Shown: piece by piece, positions 8,636 to 16,997 of the stretch | Layout: each line of letters begins with the position of its first letter | Numbering within the stretch: the first letter of the stretch is position 1 | Source: JAMXLO01 sp963799415 | GTDB lineage: Bacteria > Pseudomonadota > Alphaproteobacteria > Acetobacterales > Acetobacteraceae | DNA length: 64,000 nt | Assembly: GCA_963799415.1 (NCBI GenBank) | Contig: CAWCXI010000034.1 | Coordinates: 186,001 to 250,000, forward strand | Direction: 5' to 3' | Notes under the pieces: generated by a model | What the model was told of the DNA's origin: nothing | Database searches by the model: none | Seen by the model: only the letters and a program-made list of their open reading frames with translations | Program-made: the position numbers and the translations under genes

Positions 8636-10099
8636 CTATCGCGCCGCTGAGGACAGGGGCGGGGCAATGTCCTCCAAGGCGCGACGTTCCGCCGGCACTG
8701 CGAGAAATGCGGCGACCACCGCGGCGATCACCATCAGTCCGCCGCCGAGCAGATAACCCCACAGGATCGACATGCGTTCGCCGGTGTCGATCAGCGCGCC
8801 GAACAAAGCCGGACCCGCCACGCCGCCCACGCCGGTGCCGAACGCATAGAACAGCGCGATGGCGATGGCGCGCATCTCCAGCGGGAAGCTCTCGCCGACC
8901 GTCAGATAGGCCGAACTTGCGGCGGCGGAGGCGACGAAGAAGATCGCCGTCCAAGCGAGGGTCTGCTGCACCGCATCCAGGACACCGAGTACAAACAGCC
9001 AGCCAGTCAGTGCCATCAGGATGCCGGAGAGCGCATAGGTCAAAGTGATCATCAGCCGTCGACCAAGCGTATCGAACAGGCGCCCGAGGATCAGCGGACC
9101 CAGAAAATTCCCTGCGGCGAACGGCAACAAGAACCAGCCGATGTCGCCCGACCTGATACCATAGAACTGCTTGAGGATCAGCGCGTAAGTGAAGAATACC
9201 GCGTTGTAGCAGAATGCCTGCGCCGCCATCAGCACGATGCCAAGTATTGCGCGACGGCGGTAGTCGGTGAACAGCGCGCGCGTCGCCGGACCGAACCATT
9301 CGTGGATGTCAGTGCGCAGCAGCAGTCTCTGGTATGGCACCGGCGGCAACGGCCGCCCGGTCTCCCGCTCCACACGCCGCTCGATTTCTGCCACCACCCT
9401 CTCGGCTTCCGCGGGATCACCGTGGGTCATCAGCCAGCGTGGGCTTTCCGGCAGGAAGCGTCGCAGCAGCAGCACGATCAACCCCAACGCACCGCCGAGG
9501 ATGAAGGCGAAGCGCCAGCCGTACTCGGCCGGCATCACCGCCGGATCGAGCACCACGAGCGCGCCGATCGCTCCGACCGCCGCGCCGAGCCAGAAGCTGC
9601 CGTTCACCACCAAGTCAGTAAAGCCGCGGCGGCGCGCCGGGATCAGCTCCTGTATCGTCGCGTTCACCGCCGCATACTCGCCGCCGATGCCTGCACCGGT
9701 CAGCATGCGGAAAACCGCAAATGACCAGAAGTTCCACGACAGGCCGCAGGCGACCGTGGCAATCAGGTAGACCAGCACGGTGATGCTGAAGAGCTTCTTG
9801 CGCCCAAGCCGGTCGGTGAGCCAGCCAAAGAACAGCGCGCCGAATACCGCGCCGATCAGATAGGCGCTCGCGGCGAGTCCCACCTGTTCCGCGGTGAGGT
9901 GCAGGACCGGGCTTTCGGTGAGCGCACCAGACAGCGACCCGACAATGGTCACTTCCAACCCATCGAGCACCCAGGCGATACCGAGTGCGATGATCACCAG
10001 CCAGTGAAATCGACTCCAGGGCAGGCGGTCGAGCCGCGCCGGCACATCGGTCGCAAACACCGCATCCGGTGGTATATCAGGCCGCAGTTCATCCGGCAT
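8636..10099 (-). CDS. MFS transporter (metabolite:H+ symporter type)
   Basis: A 487-aa, 12-helix major facilitator protein. It carries the loop 2-3 motif GWLTDRLGRKK and the repeat GRLFDTLGRR in the second half, plus the PESPRWLMTHG motif common in the sugar and aromatic-acid symporter groups. The ATG at 10099 has a GGGAGG site; the frame extends 34 codons upstream but without support. With the downstream flavin reductase and the divergent amidase cluster it probably imports an organic acid or amide substrate. The exact ligand cannot be read from the sequence. Confidence 0.85.
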   Translation of the reverse strand: MPDELRPDIPPDAVFATDVPARLDRLPWSRFHWLVIIALGIAWVLDGLEVTIVGSLSGALTESPVLHLTAEQVGLAASAYLIGAVFGALFFGWLTDRLGRKKLFSITVLVYLIATVACGLSWNFWSFAVFRMLTGAGIGGEYAAVNATIQELIPARRRGFTDLVVNGSFWLGAAVGAIGALVVLDPAVMPAEYGWRFAFILGGALGLIVLLLRRFLPESPRWLMTHGDPAEAERVVAEIERRVERETGRPLPPVPYQRLLLRTDIHEWFGPATRALFTDYRRRAILGIVLMAAQAFCYNAVFFTYALILKQFYGIRSGDIGWFLLPFAAGNFLGPLILGRLFDTLGRRLMITLTYALSGILMALTGWLFVLGVLDAVQQTLAWTAIFFVASAAASSAYLTVGESFPLEMRAIAIALFYAFGTGVGGVAGPALFGALIDTGERMSILWGYLLGGGLMVIAAVVAAFLAVPAERRALEDIAPPLSSAAR

Positions 10100-10153
10100 G
10101 TCGCTCGATCCGCCTCCCTGGCATATTGTCTGGCAATCACGGGGAGACAGAAC

Positions 10154-10348
10154 ATGGACGACTTCGCCGCCGATATTGAGGCAACGATTGCGCGATGGCA
10201 CGGCATTGTGGCGCCGAATGATCCGGCGCGACGCATGGCAGCCGACCTGATCTCGACCATCCGGTCCTTCGAGGCCCTACGCGGAACGCTGGTGTTCGAG
10301 GACGAACCATCCAGCTTCGAGGCCGCGCTGCATGAGGCAAAGGAGTGA
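10154..10348 (+). CDS. Small amidase-associated protein (AtzG/DUF4089-like)
   Basis: A 64-aa acidic protein, MDDFAADIEATIARWHGIVA, with a later FEALRGTLVFEDEPSSFEAA segment. It is encoded directly before, and probably translationally coupled to, the amidase. Small helical partners of this size (AtzG, DUF4089) are known to assemble with AtzF-like amidases, so a similar role is likely. That is inferred from size, fold-like composition and position, not from a confirmed motif. Confidence 0.55.
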   Translation: MDDFAADIEATIARWHGIVAPNDPARRMAADLISTIRSFEALRGTLVFEDEPSSFEAALHEAKE

Positions 10349-10353
10349 GTGCC

Positions 10354-11802
10354 ATGACCGAGCTGGCGGATCTCTCCCTGGTCGACGCGGCCGACGCGGT
10401 GCGCGACGGCGATGCAACCTCGATGGAGCTGCTGGACGCCTGCTGGCGCAACATGGAGATGGCAAACCCCAGGCTGAACGCGACGATATGGCTGGACCGC
10501 GAGGGCGCGGAGCAGGCGGCCCGCGCCGCTGACCGCGCGATGCGCGACAAGGCGTGGCTCGGCCCGCTGCACGGCGTGCCGATGATGCACAAGGACATGT
10601 ACTACCAGGCGGGCAAGCTCAGCACCTGCGGCTCGGCAATCCGCAAGGACTGGCGGCCCGCGATCACCGCCACGGTGATCGAGAGGCTGGGCGCGGCCGG
10701 CGCCTACACGTTCGGCGGACTGAACATGGCCGAGTTCGCACAGAACCCGACCGGTCACAATCGCGCGTTCGGCGACTGCCACAATCCGTGGAACCCGCCC
10801 TACATCACCGGCGGATCGTCATCCGGTTCCGGAGCATCGGTGGCGGCACGTTTCAACTATATGGCTTTGGGCTCCGATACCGGCGGATCGATCCGTCTGC
10901 CGGCGGCGGCCTGTGGCGTCACCGGTATCAAGCCGACGCAGACCCGCGTGTCGCGCCATGGCGTGATGCCTCTGTCGTTCAGTGCCGACAATGTCGGACC
11001 GCTGACGCGCACCGCGCGTGACTGCGCGCGTGTCATGACGCTGATCGCCGGCCGTGACCCGCGCGACCCGACCAGTTCCCACGAGCCGGTGCCAGACTAT
11101 GAGGCGGCGCTCGACGGCGATATCCGCGGTCTGCGCATCGGTCTGCCCTCCACCTGGTTCCTCGATGATGTCGACGCGCCGGTGCTCGAGGCGATGGAGC
11201 GTGCGGTGGCGGTGCTGGTGGAGCGCGGCGCGACAATGCAGCCGATCGCGCTGCCGCTGATGGATGCGGTCACCGCATATGGCAGCATCGTCTCGCGCGT
11301 CGAGGCGGCGACCATCCATGCGCAGTGGATGCGCGAGCGCCCCGGCGACTACGGCATCCATATCAGCGGCCGGATGTACGGCGGTTATGGCATTCCGGCG
11401 ACCTACTACGTCGAGGCGCTCAGTCGCCGAGGTCCGATCCTGAAGGCGTTTGCGAAGGAAGTGTTCGCCAAGGTCGATGTGCTGATTTCGCCGACGATTC
11501 GCACCTGCCTCCCGACACTCGCTGAGACCGACATCGACCACGGCCCGCCTGGCACCGAGGTGACGTTCATGGCGGTCTCGTCCAACACGCGGCCATACAA
11601 TTACCTGGGTCTGCCTGCGGTGAGCGTGAACTGCGGCTTCGATGCGAACGGCTGTCCGATTGGCCTGCAAATCGCCGCGCGGCCGTTCGCCGAGGCGCGC
11701 GTGCTGAAGGTGGCGGACGCGTACCAGCGCGACACCGATTTCCACGCGCGTCGTCCGCCGATATTGGACGCGGCCGAAGCCAGCGCCGTCACCGTGGCAT
11801 GA
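10354..11802 (+). CDS. Amidase-signature family amidase
   Basis: A 482-aa amidase with the Ser-cisSer-Lys machinery: Lys80 in MMHKDMYY, the cis-serine loop GGSSSGSGAS (about 154-162), and the nucleophile Ser179 in GSDTGGSIRLPAA. It hydrolyses a C-N amide bond to acid and ammonia. AAAGGAG precedes ATG 10354; a GTG at 10345 is too close to that site. It lies between a small partner protein and an asparaginase-like gene with a 4-bp ATGA overlap, suggesting one operon for amide breakdown. The substrate is unknown. Confidence 0.88.
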   Translation: MTELADLSLVDAADAVRDGDATSMELLDACWRNMEMANPRLNATIWLDREGAEQAARAADRAMRDKAWLGPLHGVPMMHKDMYYQAGKLSTCGSAIRKDWRPAITATVIERLGAAGAYTFGGLNMAEFAQNPTGHNRAFGDCHNPWNPPYITGGSSSGSGASVAARFNYMALGSDTGGSIRLPAAACGVTGIKPTQTRVSRHGVMPLSFSADNVGPLTRTARDCARVMTLIAGRDPRDPTSSHEPVPDYEAALDGDIRGLRIGLPSTWFLDDVDAPVLEAMERAVAVLVERGATMQPIALPLMDAVTAYGSIVSRVEAATIHAQWMRERPGDYGIHISGRMYGGYGIPATYYVEALSRRGPILKAFAKEVFAKVDVLISPTIRTCLPTLAETDIDHGPPGTEVTFMAVSSNTRPYNYLGLPAVSVNCGFDANGCPIGLQIAARPFAEARVLKVADAYQRDTDFHARRPPILDAAEASAVTVA

Positions 11803-12794
11803 AGTCGAAGGTCGCGTTCATCGGCACCGGCGGCACGATCGCCTCAGTTGGCGTCGGGCCGCTTGACCTGCAGAACTACGGCGCCACGGGCAATGTGATG
11901 CACGCCGACAAGATCATCGCGCGTTGGCCGGAGACCGCGCTGATCGCTGACGTGCTGCCCGTGCGCTACCGCAACATCCCCAGCACTGCGATCGATTTCT
12001 CTGACTGGAAGGCGCTGACGCTGTTATGCGAGCAGCTCGTCGCCGAACACCCCGATCTCGCAGGCATTGTCATCGGCCACGGTACGGCGACGCTGGAGGA
12101 GACCGCCTACGTCCTCAACCTCGCGCTGAAGGTCGATGTGCCGGTGGTGCTGGTCGGCGCACAGCGGCCGTCCAGCGGGCTCTCGACCGATGCCGGGCTC
12201 AATCTGGTCAATGCGATCCGCGTGGCGGCGAGCCCCGAGGCCCGCGGGATGGGCGTGCTCGTGGTGCTGAACGACGAGATCCAGGCAGCGCGCGAGGTGA
12301 CGAAGACCGCAACGCTCCGGCTGCAGACTTTCCGCACCGCGGATTTCGGTGTGTTGGGCCATGCCGACGGCGACGCGGTCGCGTTCTATCGCAGACCGCT
12401 GCGACGCTGCTGCCCGGATACCGAATTCGACATCCGGTCGCTCGACGCCTTGCCGCGCGTTGATATCGCCTACGCCTATACCGGTGGCGACGGCACCGCA
12501 GTGCGCGCATTCACTGCCGCCGGCGCCAAGGGCATCGTCTCGGCCGGCTTCGCCCCAGGCTTCGCGCCGCCAGGCGATTTCGAGGCACTGAAGGAAGCGG
12601 TTGCCCAGGGCGTCGTGGTTGTGCAATGCACGCGCGCAGGCAGCGGCCGCACGTTTCGCGGCACGCGGCTCGCCAATGCGGGCTTCCTGATCGCCGACAA
12701 CCTGCTGCCGCAGAAGGCACGCATCCTGCTATCACTGGCATTGACCGTCACCCGCGATCCTGAGCAGATCGCGCGTATCTTCCGGACCTACTGA
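11799..12794 (+). CDS. L-asparaginase/glutaminase-family amidohydrolase
   Basis: A 331-aa asparaginase-fold protein. The first catalytic loop GTGGTIAS (9-16) and the second threonine in GHGTATLEETAY (Thr96) are present, as is the lysine loop REVTKT. Asp90 of the E. coli type II enzyme, which binds the substrate amino group, is Ala97 here. This suggests a substrate other than free asparagine. The start overlaps the amidase stop (ATGA), so the two are translationally coupled and probably act on related amides. No signal peptide, so cytoplasmic. Confidence 0.85.
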   Translation: MKSKVAFIGTGGTIASVGVGPLDLQNYGATGNVMHADKIIARWPETALIADVLPVRYRNIPSTAIDFSDWKALTLLCEQLVAEHPDLAGIVIGHGTATLEETAYVLNLALKVDVPVVLVGAQRPSSGLSTDAGLNLVNAIRVAASPEARGMGVLVVLNDEIQAAREVTKTATLRLQTFRTADFGVLGHADGDAVAFYRRPLRRCCPDTEFDIRSLDALPRVDIAYAYTGGDGTAVRAFTAAGAKGIVSAGFAPGFAPPGDFEALKEAVAQGVVVVQCTRAGSGRTFRGTRLANAGFLIADNLLPQKARILLSLALTVTRDPEQIARIFRTY

Positions 12795-12806
12795 GGAGGC
12801 CACGAG

Positions 12807-13295
12807 ATGATCCACCATGTGTCGATGTCAGCGCGCGATCCGAATCACGTCGCGGATGTGCTGGCCGAGCTGATGGACGGCCGCGCGTATCCATTTCCGG
12901 GCGGCGTCGCCAACTCGTTCATGGCGGTGAGCGGCGATGAGCACGGCTCGATGATCGAGATTTATCCCGAGAACGTCGCGCTGGTGCCGGGTACGGGTGA
13001 CAAGCAGGTTCATGCGGCGCACGACGCGAAAGGCGGGTATGCACCGTTCCATCTGCTGCTGTCGGTGCCGGTCGACCGTGCCAAGGTAGAGCAGATCGGC
13101 CGCCGCGAGGGTTGGCGCACTGAGTATTTCGGCCGCGGCGCACCCGGTCAGCCGCCAGCGTTCCACGTCATCGAGTTCTGGGTGGAGAATCGCCTGATGG
13201 TCGAGGTCGCCACACCGGACATGCTGGCGGAGTACACGCGACTGATCCGTTTCGACGCGCTGGACGCGCATTTCAGTGGACGCGCCGCGGCGTAG
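12807..13295 (+). CDS. VOC-superfamily-like protein
   Basis: A 162-aa protein starting MIHHVSMSARDPNHVADVLAEL, a typical beta-alpha-beta opening of the vicinal oxygen chelate fold. A second half centres on FHVIEFWVENRLMVEV. His4 and a late glutamate could be metal ligands, but I cannot confirm a full set. It follows the asparaginase by 12 bp with a GAGG site, so it belongs to the amide-breakdown operon. The specific reaction is unknown. Confidence 0.6.
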   Translation: MIHHVSMSARDPNHVADVLAELMDGRAYPFPGGVANSFMAVSGDEHGSMIEIYPENVALVPGTGDKQVHAAHDAKGGYAPFHLLLSVPVDRAKVEQIGRREGWRTEYFGRGAPGQPPAFHVIEFWVENRLMVEVATPDMLAEYTRLIRFDALDAHFSGRAAA

Positions 13296-13330
13296 CATTC
13301 GCGAACGTCGCGTCCGCTGGGAGGCGCAAG

Positions 13331-14473
13331 GTGGCACATGCGCACGGCGCACCGGGGGCGCCTGGCCTTAAGGACGCACGCCCAATAGCGCCCTCTCTGT
13401 CGCTATACCTCGACCTGACGCGATTCACTGCCGCGCTCCTGGTCGTTTTGGGTCACGCCTGGCTGGTCCTGTTTCCAGCCCATCCGCTTCACTGGCCCGG
13501 ACCGGCAGCGGTCATCGTGTTCTTCGTGCTGTCGGGGTTCGTCATTGCATATGTGACCGATGGGCATGACCGCACGCTGGCGGACTTCACGCTCAACCGG
13601 CTCTCACGACTGTGGTCGGTCGCGCTGCCGGCTCTCGTATTTGGCGTGGTACTCTTCCACTTCGCCGGCCGTTCGGTGTTCTCGCCGGAACCCGACCACG
13701 GCGGAACGTGGTTGCGCACTGGCGTGAACGCGCTGTTCGTCGGGCAGGCTTGGTTCTTCAATGTGGCGCCGCCCTTGAACGGTCCGTTCTGGTCTCTGAA
13801 CTATGAGGCTTGGTTTTATGCGATCTTCGGCGCCTGGGTGTACCTGGCGCGCCCCTTCCGATCCCCGGTTGCGGCTGCACTGGCGATCCTTGCCGGCCCG
13901 AAGATCCTGCTGCTGATGCCATGCTGGCTGCTCGGGGCACAGGTGTATTGGAACATCGGACGCTGGAGGCTGTCCGAAAAGGCCGCCACAGCCTTGTGGG
14001 CGTGCAGCCTTGTTTTGGCGATTCTCCTGGTCAAGAGCGCTATTGGCACCACACTGCATGACGAATTCCAGGCTGGCTGGCCACGGACGGCCGCGCTACT
14101 CGCATTCTCCGGCTACCCGCTGACCGACTACACCCTGGCCATCCTGGTAGCCGTGAACTTTTATGCCGCTGCACACGCGCATCGTCTCGCAGGTCTCCTG
14201 CTGCCGTTCAAAAAACCCATACGGCTACTCGCCTCATTCACTCTGACGATCTACCTGTTCCACCTCCCATTGCTCATTCTGTTCTGGGACGTGCTGCACG
14301 CTCCGCCTTGGTTCTGTGTCGTAGCCCTTTCGGCGTCCATCGTCGGCCTCGGCTATCTGACAGAGCACCGGCGCCGTGACCTGCGCGGGCTGCTTGCGGT
14401 CGTTGCGGACAGGTTTTCGTTGCGGCCCCGCTCGGCAGCCGTAGCCGTGACGCAACGGTCTGAGGCACGCTGA
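13331..14473 (+). CDS. Acyltransferase 3 family membrane protein
   Basis: A 380-aa integral membrane acyltransferase with about ten helices. It has the family opening LYLDLTRFTAALLVVLGHAW with a catalytic-type His, FFVLSGFVIAYV and the arginine-rich cytosolic NRLSRLW segment. These enzymes transfer acetyl or other acyl groups to exported glycans, lipids or peptidoglycan. The GTG at 13331 follows GGGAGGC at a normal distance. No glycosyltransferase lies nearby, so the acceptor is unknown. Confidence 0.82.
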   Translation: MAHAHGAPGAPGLKDARPIAPSLSLYLDLTRFTAALLVVLGHAWLVLFPAHPLHWPGPAAVIVFFVLSGFVIAYVTDGHDRTLADFTLNRLSRLWSVALPALVFGVVLFHFAGRSVFSPEPDHGGTWLRTGVNALFVGQAWFFNVAPPLNGPFWSLNYEAWFYAIFGAWVYLARPFRSPVAAALAILAGPKILLLMPCWLLGAQVYWNIGRWRLSEKAATALWACSLVLAILLVKSAIGTTLHDEFQAGWPRTAALLAFSGYPLTDYTLAILVAVNFYAAAHAHRLAGLLLPFKKPIRLLASFTLTIYLFHLPLLILFWDVLHAPPWFCVVALSASIVGLGYLTEHRRRDLRGLLAVVADRFSLRPRSAAVAVTQRSEAR

Positions 14474-14475
14474 AA

Positions 14476-14509
14476 CGAAATGGGCCGGCACTAGTGCCGG
14501 CCCATTTCG
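14476..14509. terminator. Perfect 34-nt palindrome between convergent genes
   Basis: Bases 14476-14509 read identically on both strands, centred on CTAG. The palindrome starts two bases after the acyltransferase stop and lies 21 bases before the end of the oppositely oriented secreted-protein gene. This placement fits a bidirectional transcription terminator. There is no spacer, so the hairpin loop would be formed by the central CTAG. Confidence 0.75.
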
Positions 14510-14530
14510 CTCACGCTCCTTGGGTAAGAA

Positions 14531-14788
14531 CTAACTGTTGCCGCCCTGGTTGGCGTTGGGCGGGAAAAGCCAGGTGCCTCGGCTCGACTGGGTGACATAG
14601 GCCTGTACCGCCTGACCGTTCTGCGCCGTCGCGACCGACGGGGCGTTCTGGACGGTTGCCTGGGCGATGACGCCAGGGACCTCGGTGAACTGGGTATTGG
14701 CGACAGGGCCCTCACCCTCGCCGGCGATGGCGGAACCAATGCTGGCGATACTCACTGCCGCGATGGCGGCGCGCAGCATGATCTTCAT
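14531..14788 (-). CDS. Small secreted protein
   Basis: An 85-aa protein with a clear signal peptide (MKIMLRAAIAAVSIASIGSA, cleavage probably near AIAG). The mature part is glutamine/alanine/asparagine-rich and ends SRGTWLFPPNANQGGNS. An AGGAGAGAG site precedes the ATG at 14788. It should be periplasmic or extracellular, and I recognise no domain. The frame is open 89 codons further upstream but without a ribosome site. Confidence 0.65.
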   Translation of the reverse strand: MKIMLRAAIAAVSIASIGSAIAGEGEGPVANTQFTEVPGVIAQATVQNAPSVATAQNGQAVQAYVTQSSRGTWLFPPNANQGGNS

Positions 14789-14975
14789 GGTCTCTCTCCT
14801 CATAAACGCCCCATCAAGGGAGCAGGTCTTCTGTTGCATCGCACCATTTGCGATGGCGAGGAGATAGTCTCCTTGCCGCGACGGGATAATCTGGTTTTGC
14901 GGCATATGATTTATGCGCACAGCGATGCCGAAGGTGTGACGAAGGTCATAGACCGGCGGGTTTCCGCCTCGCCGA

Positions 14976-15716
14976 CTACCGGACGGGAGCGACGCCCTCG
15001 GGCCAATCTCCGCTCGACGCAATCGCCTGTAGCCAGGTGCGCACACCGGCCGCATCGACGAATGCGTCCTGCACGCGGAGCCCCGCGCCTCCCATCGCCT
15101 TAGCCGCAGCGATGGCGTCCTCGTCGGTCACATCGTCGCCAACAAACACCGGCAGGCGGCCGAGAAATGGCGGACGATCCATCAGCCCGTTCAACGCCTT
15201 GCCCTTGTCGGCGCCACGCGGCCGCACCTCCCACAGCATGTGCGCGGTCAGCAGCTCAAATTCCGATGAACCAGCCAGCAGACGCTCGAGAGCCTCGCGA
15301 AGCGGCTGGCCCGCGGCGGGTGCGGCCCGGTAGTGCAGCGCAAAACCGCGCGCCTTGTGCTCCAGCAGCACGCCGGGATGCTGCTCGGCCAGGCGTCCCG
15401 CCTCGACAAGCCAGCCGCTCGGCGGTGACGGTAGTGGCGAGCGTTCCATCGCCTGGCCGGGCCGGTGGCGGATCGCACCGCCATGTTCTCCTGCCACTGC
15501 GAATACCGCATCACCAAGCAGCGCATCGACCGTCTCGACCGGCCGGCCGGTTACGACGGCAACGGCGTCGCCCATCAGCCGCCGCAAGGCGCGCAATACC
15601 TCCGGTAATCCCGCTGGCACCACCACGGCATCCGGCCGCGGCGCGAGGTCCAACAGGGTTCCATCCAGGTCAAGCAGCAGAGCCGCCCGAGCGAGCGGCG
15701 GCAGGACCGCGCCCAT
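14976..15716 (-). CDS. otsB: Trehalose-6-phosphate phosphatase
   Basis: A 246-aa HAD-superfamily phosphatase. Motif I is DLDGT (16-20), with a VVTGRP motif II. The later lysine is in ADKGKALNGL, and the metal motif is VFVGDDVTDEDA. It dephosphorylates trehalose-6-phosphate to the compatible solute trehalose. No otsA synthase is adjacent. It follows the DUF2155 gene by three bases on the same strand, so it is likely the last gene of the NDUFA12-MlaD-DUF2155 transcript. Confidence 0.85.
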   Translation of the reverse strand: MGAVLPPLARAALLLDLDGTLLDLAPRPDAVVVPAGLPEVLRALRRLMGDAVAVVTGRPVETVDALLGDAVFAVAGEHGGAIRHRPGQAMERSPLPSPPSGWLVEAGRLAEQHPGVLLEHKARGFALHYRAAPAAGQPLREALERLLAGSSEFELLTAHMLWEVRPRGADKGKALNGLMDRPPFLGRLPVFVGDDVTDEDAIAAAKAMGGAGLRVQDAFVDAAGVRTWLQAIASSGDWPEGVAPVR

Positions 15717-15719
15717 CGA

Positions 15720-16283
15720 CTACGCTTTGCAGCTTACGACGCGCACATCGTAGACCGGGTGCTCCAGCATCGACAGCGACGGGTCGTTCGCCAGCATCCA
15801 GCCGCGAAATCCGGGCGCGTCGGCGTGGCTGTCGGTGATCGTCAGATAGGCCGCAAAGTCCTGCGGCTGATCAGACGGATGAGTGTCGCAGGCCTGAACC
15901 TGGATATTGAGCGAGCCGAACTGCGCCTCCTGACCGACCTTCACGGTCAGCAACGAATTTTGCGCATTCACCTTGTCGAGCACCTGCAACTGCGCACTCC
16001 CCTGGGGCACCCACGTCAGGTGCATCGCCTGCGGTGCGGTTGGCGACGCCTCCTGCGGCTGAGTGGGCGCCGGCTGCATTACAGTCGGCGATTGCTGCTG
16101 TTGCACCGAAGGGGCCAGCAGGGGTGTGGCGGTGATCGGCGGCATTGGCTGCGCCAGCGCCGAAGCACCGAACAGCGTGAGGAAGAGGAAGGTCAGGGCT
16201 TCTACAGGGGGCTTTGCCCCCTGGACCCCCAGCAAAGGCGGAGCCTTTGCAATCCATCTGTTCAAGGCAAAGCTCCAACTCAT
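15720..16283 (-). CDS. DUF2155 periplasmic protein with a repeat-derived N-terminus
   Basis: A 187-aa protein whose second half (KVNAQNSLLTVKVGQEAQFG to FRGWMLANDPSLSMLEHPVY) is the DUF2155 domain. That domain follows NDUFA12 genes in many alphaproteobacteria and has unknown function. Residues 28-44 form a signal peptide (LTFLFLTLFGASALAQ). Before it lie about 27 unusual residues, MSWSFALNRWIAKAPPLLGV and QGAKPPVE. Part of these is encoded by a palindromic repeat. The ATG at 16283 overlaps the end of the preceding 73-aa gene. A proline/glutamine-rich linker precedes the domain. Confidence 0.8.
   Translation of the reverse strand: MSWSFALNRWIAKAPPLLGVQGAKPPVEALTFLFLTLFGASALAQPMPPITATPLLAPSVQQQQSPTVMQPAPTQPQEASPTAPQAMHLTWVPQGSAQLQVLDKVNAQNSLLTVKVGQEAQFGSLNIQVQACDTHPSDQPQDFAAYLTITDSHADAPGFRGWMLANDPSLSMLEHPVYDVRVVSCKA
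16205..16250. repeat. Double-hairpin palindromic repeat inside the DUF2155 gene
   Basis: Two perfect hairpins lie side by side: CAGGGGG/CCCCCTG (16205-16223) and GCAAAGGC/GCCTTTGC (16232-16250). They are separated by GACCCCCA. The layout is that of the short interspersed palindromic repeats I associate with Acetobacteraceae genomes. It is translated in frame as part of the DUF2155 N-terminus. Confidence 0.6.
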
Positions 16284-16501
16284 CGACCGCCGCGCTTCGG
16301 AGATTCCAGACCCTCGACCATGCCGGCCAGAACCCGACGCATCGCCTGTTCGTCCACGCCCATCAGGACCGCGTCTTCGAACGCGTCCTGCAGCGCCTGC
16401 GCCAGTTCGGCGTGATTCTCGGCGAGCATGCGCAGTTTCTCGCGACAGGAAACCGGGGCGCCGTCGGATTGCGGCCAGACGGTGGGAGGCGGCGGGATCA
16501 T
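16280..16501 (-). CDS. Conserved 73-aa protein between mlaD and DUF2155
   Basis: A short gene hidden inside a longer open frame. The ATG at 16501 overlaps the mlaD stop and its end overlaps the DUF2155 start. The protein begins MIPPPPTVWPQSDGAPVSCR and continues as one helical stretch, EKLRMLAENHAELAQALQDA, then FEDAVLMGVDEQAMRRVL. I recall similar sequences at this place in related Rhodospirillales but know no function. A small cytoplasmic helical protein. Confidence 0.6.
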   Translation of the reverse strand: MIPPPPTVWPQSDGAPVSCREKLRMLAENHAELAQALQDAFEDAVLMGVDEQAMRRVLAGMVEGLESPKRGGR

Positions 16502-16986
16502 GGCTTCTGTGCTCCAGGCTGGGTCTCGCCACCCTTCGGCGCATTGGTCATGCTGAAGATGAACTTGCCCAGCAGGTCCTCGAGGCTGATCGATCCCTGG
16601 GTAATGGTGATGGTCTGTCCTGGCTGCAATATGGTCCCGTCGCCGCCAGGCTGCAGCGACAGATATTTGCCGCCGAGCAGGCTCTCGCTTGAGATGATCG
16701 CTGCGCTGTCCTTTGGCAACTTGATGTCGTTTCGCACCGATAGCGACACCACCGCCTGAAAGCTCTGCGGATCGATCCGTGCCTGCTCGATACTGCCGAC
16801 CTTGACGCCGGCCATCCGCACGTCGGCGCCCACGCCAAGGCCGTCGATGTGGTCGAACTTCGCGTAGAGGGTGTAGCCGGAGGTCGTTGTGCGTCCGGAA
16901 TGGGCGACCGCGTAGCCGAGAAAGCCGGCCGCCACCAGCAGGACCACCGCTCCAGTCAACACCTCGGCGATGCTGCGACGATGCAC
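16498..16986 (-). CDS. mlaD: MlaD/MCE-domain lipid-transport protein
   Basis: A 162-aa protein with one N-terminal membrane helix (IAEVLTGAVVLLVAAGFLGY) followed by an MCE domain (YTLYAKFDHIDGLGVGADVR to LLGGKYLSLQPGG). It is the periplasmic, membrane-tethered ring subunit of the Mla phospholipid transport system, which keeps outer-membrane lipid asymmetry. I chose GTG at 16986, preceded by GAGG, because the frame before it encodes implausible sequence overlapping NDUFA12. The other mla genes are not in the window. Confidence 0.85.
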   Translation of the reverse strand: MHRRSIAEVLTGAVVLLVAAGFLGYAVAHSGRTTTSGYTLYAKFDHIDGLGVGADVRMAGVKVGSIEQARIDPQSFQAVVSLSVRNDIKLPKDSAAIISSESLLGGKYLSLQPGGDGTILQPGQTITITQGSISLEDLLGKFIFSMTNAPKGGETQPGAQKP

Positions 16987-16997
16987 CTGTCCAGGCC

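Noticed and set aside
16205..16250. The two hairpins in the DUF2155 gene as a transcription terminator
   Set aside because: They lie within an intact reading frame and have no T-run; an inserted repeat explains them better.
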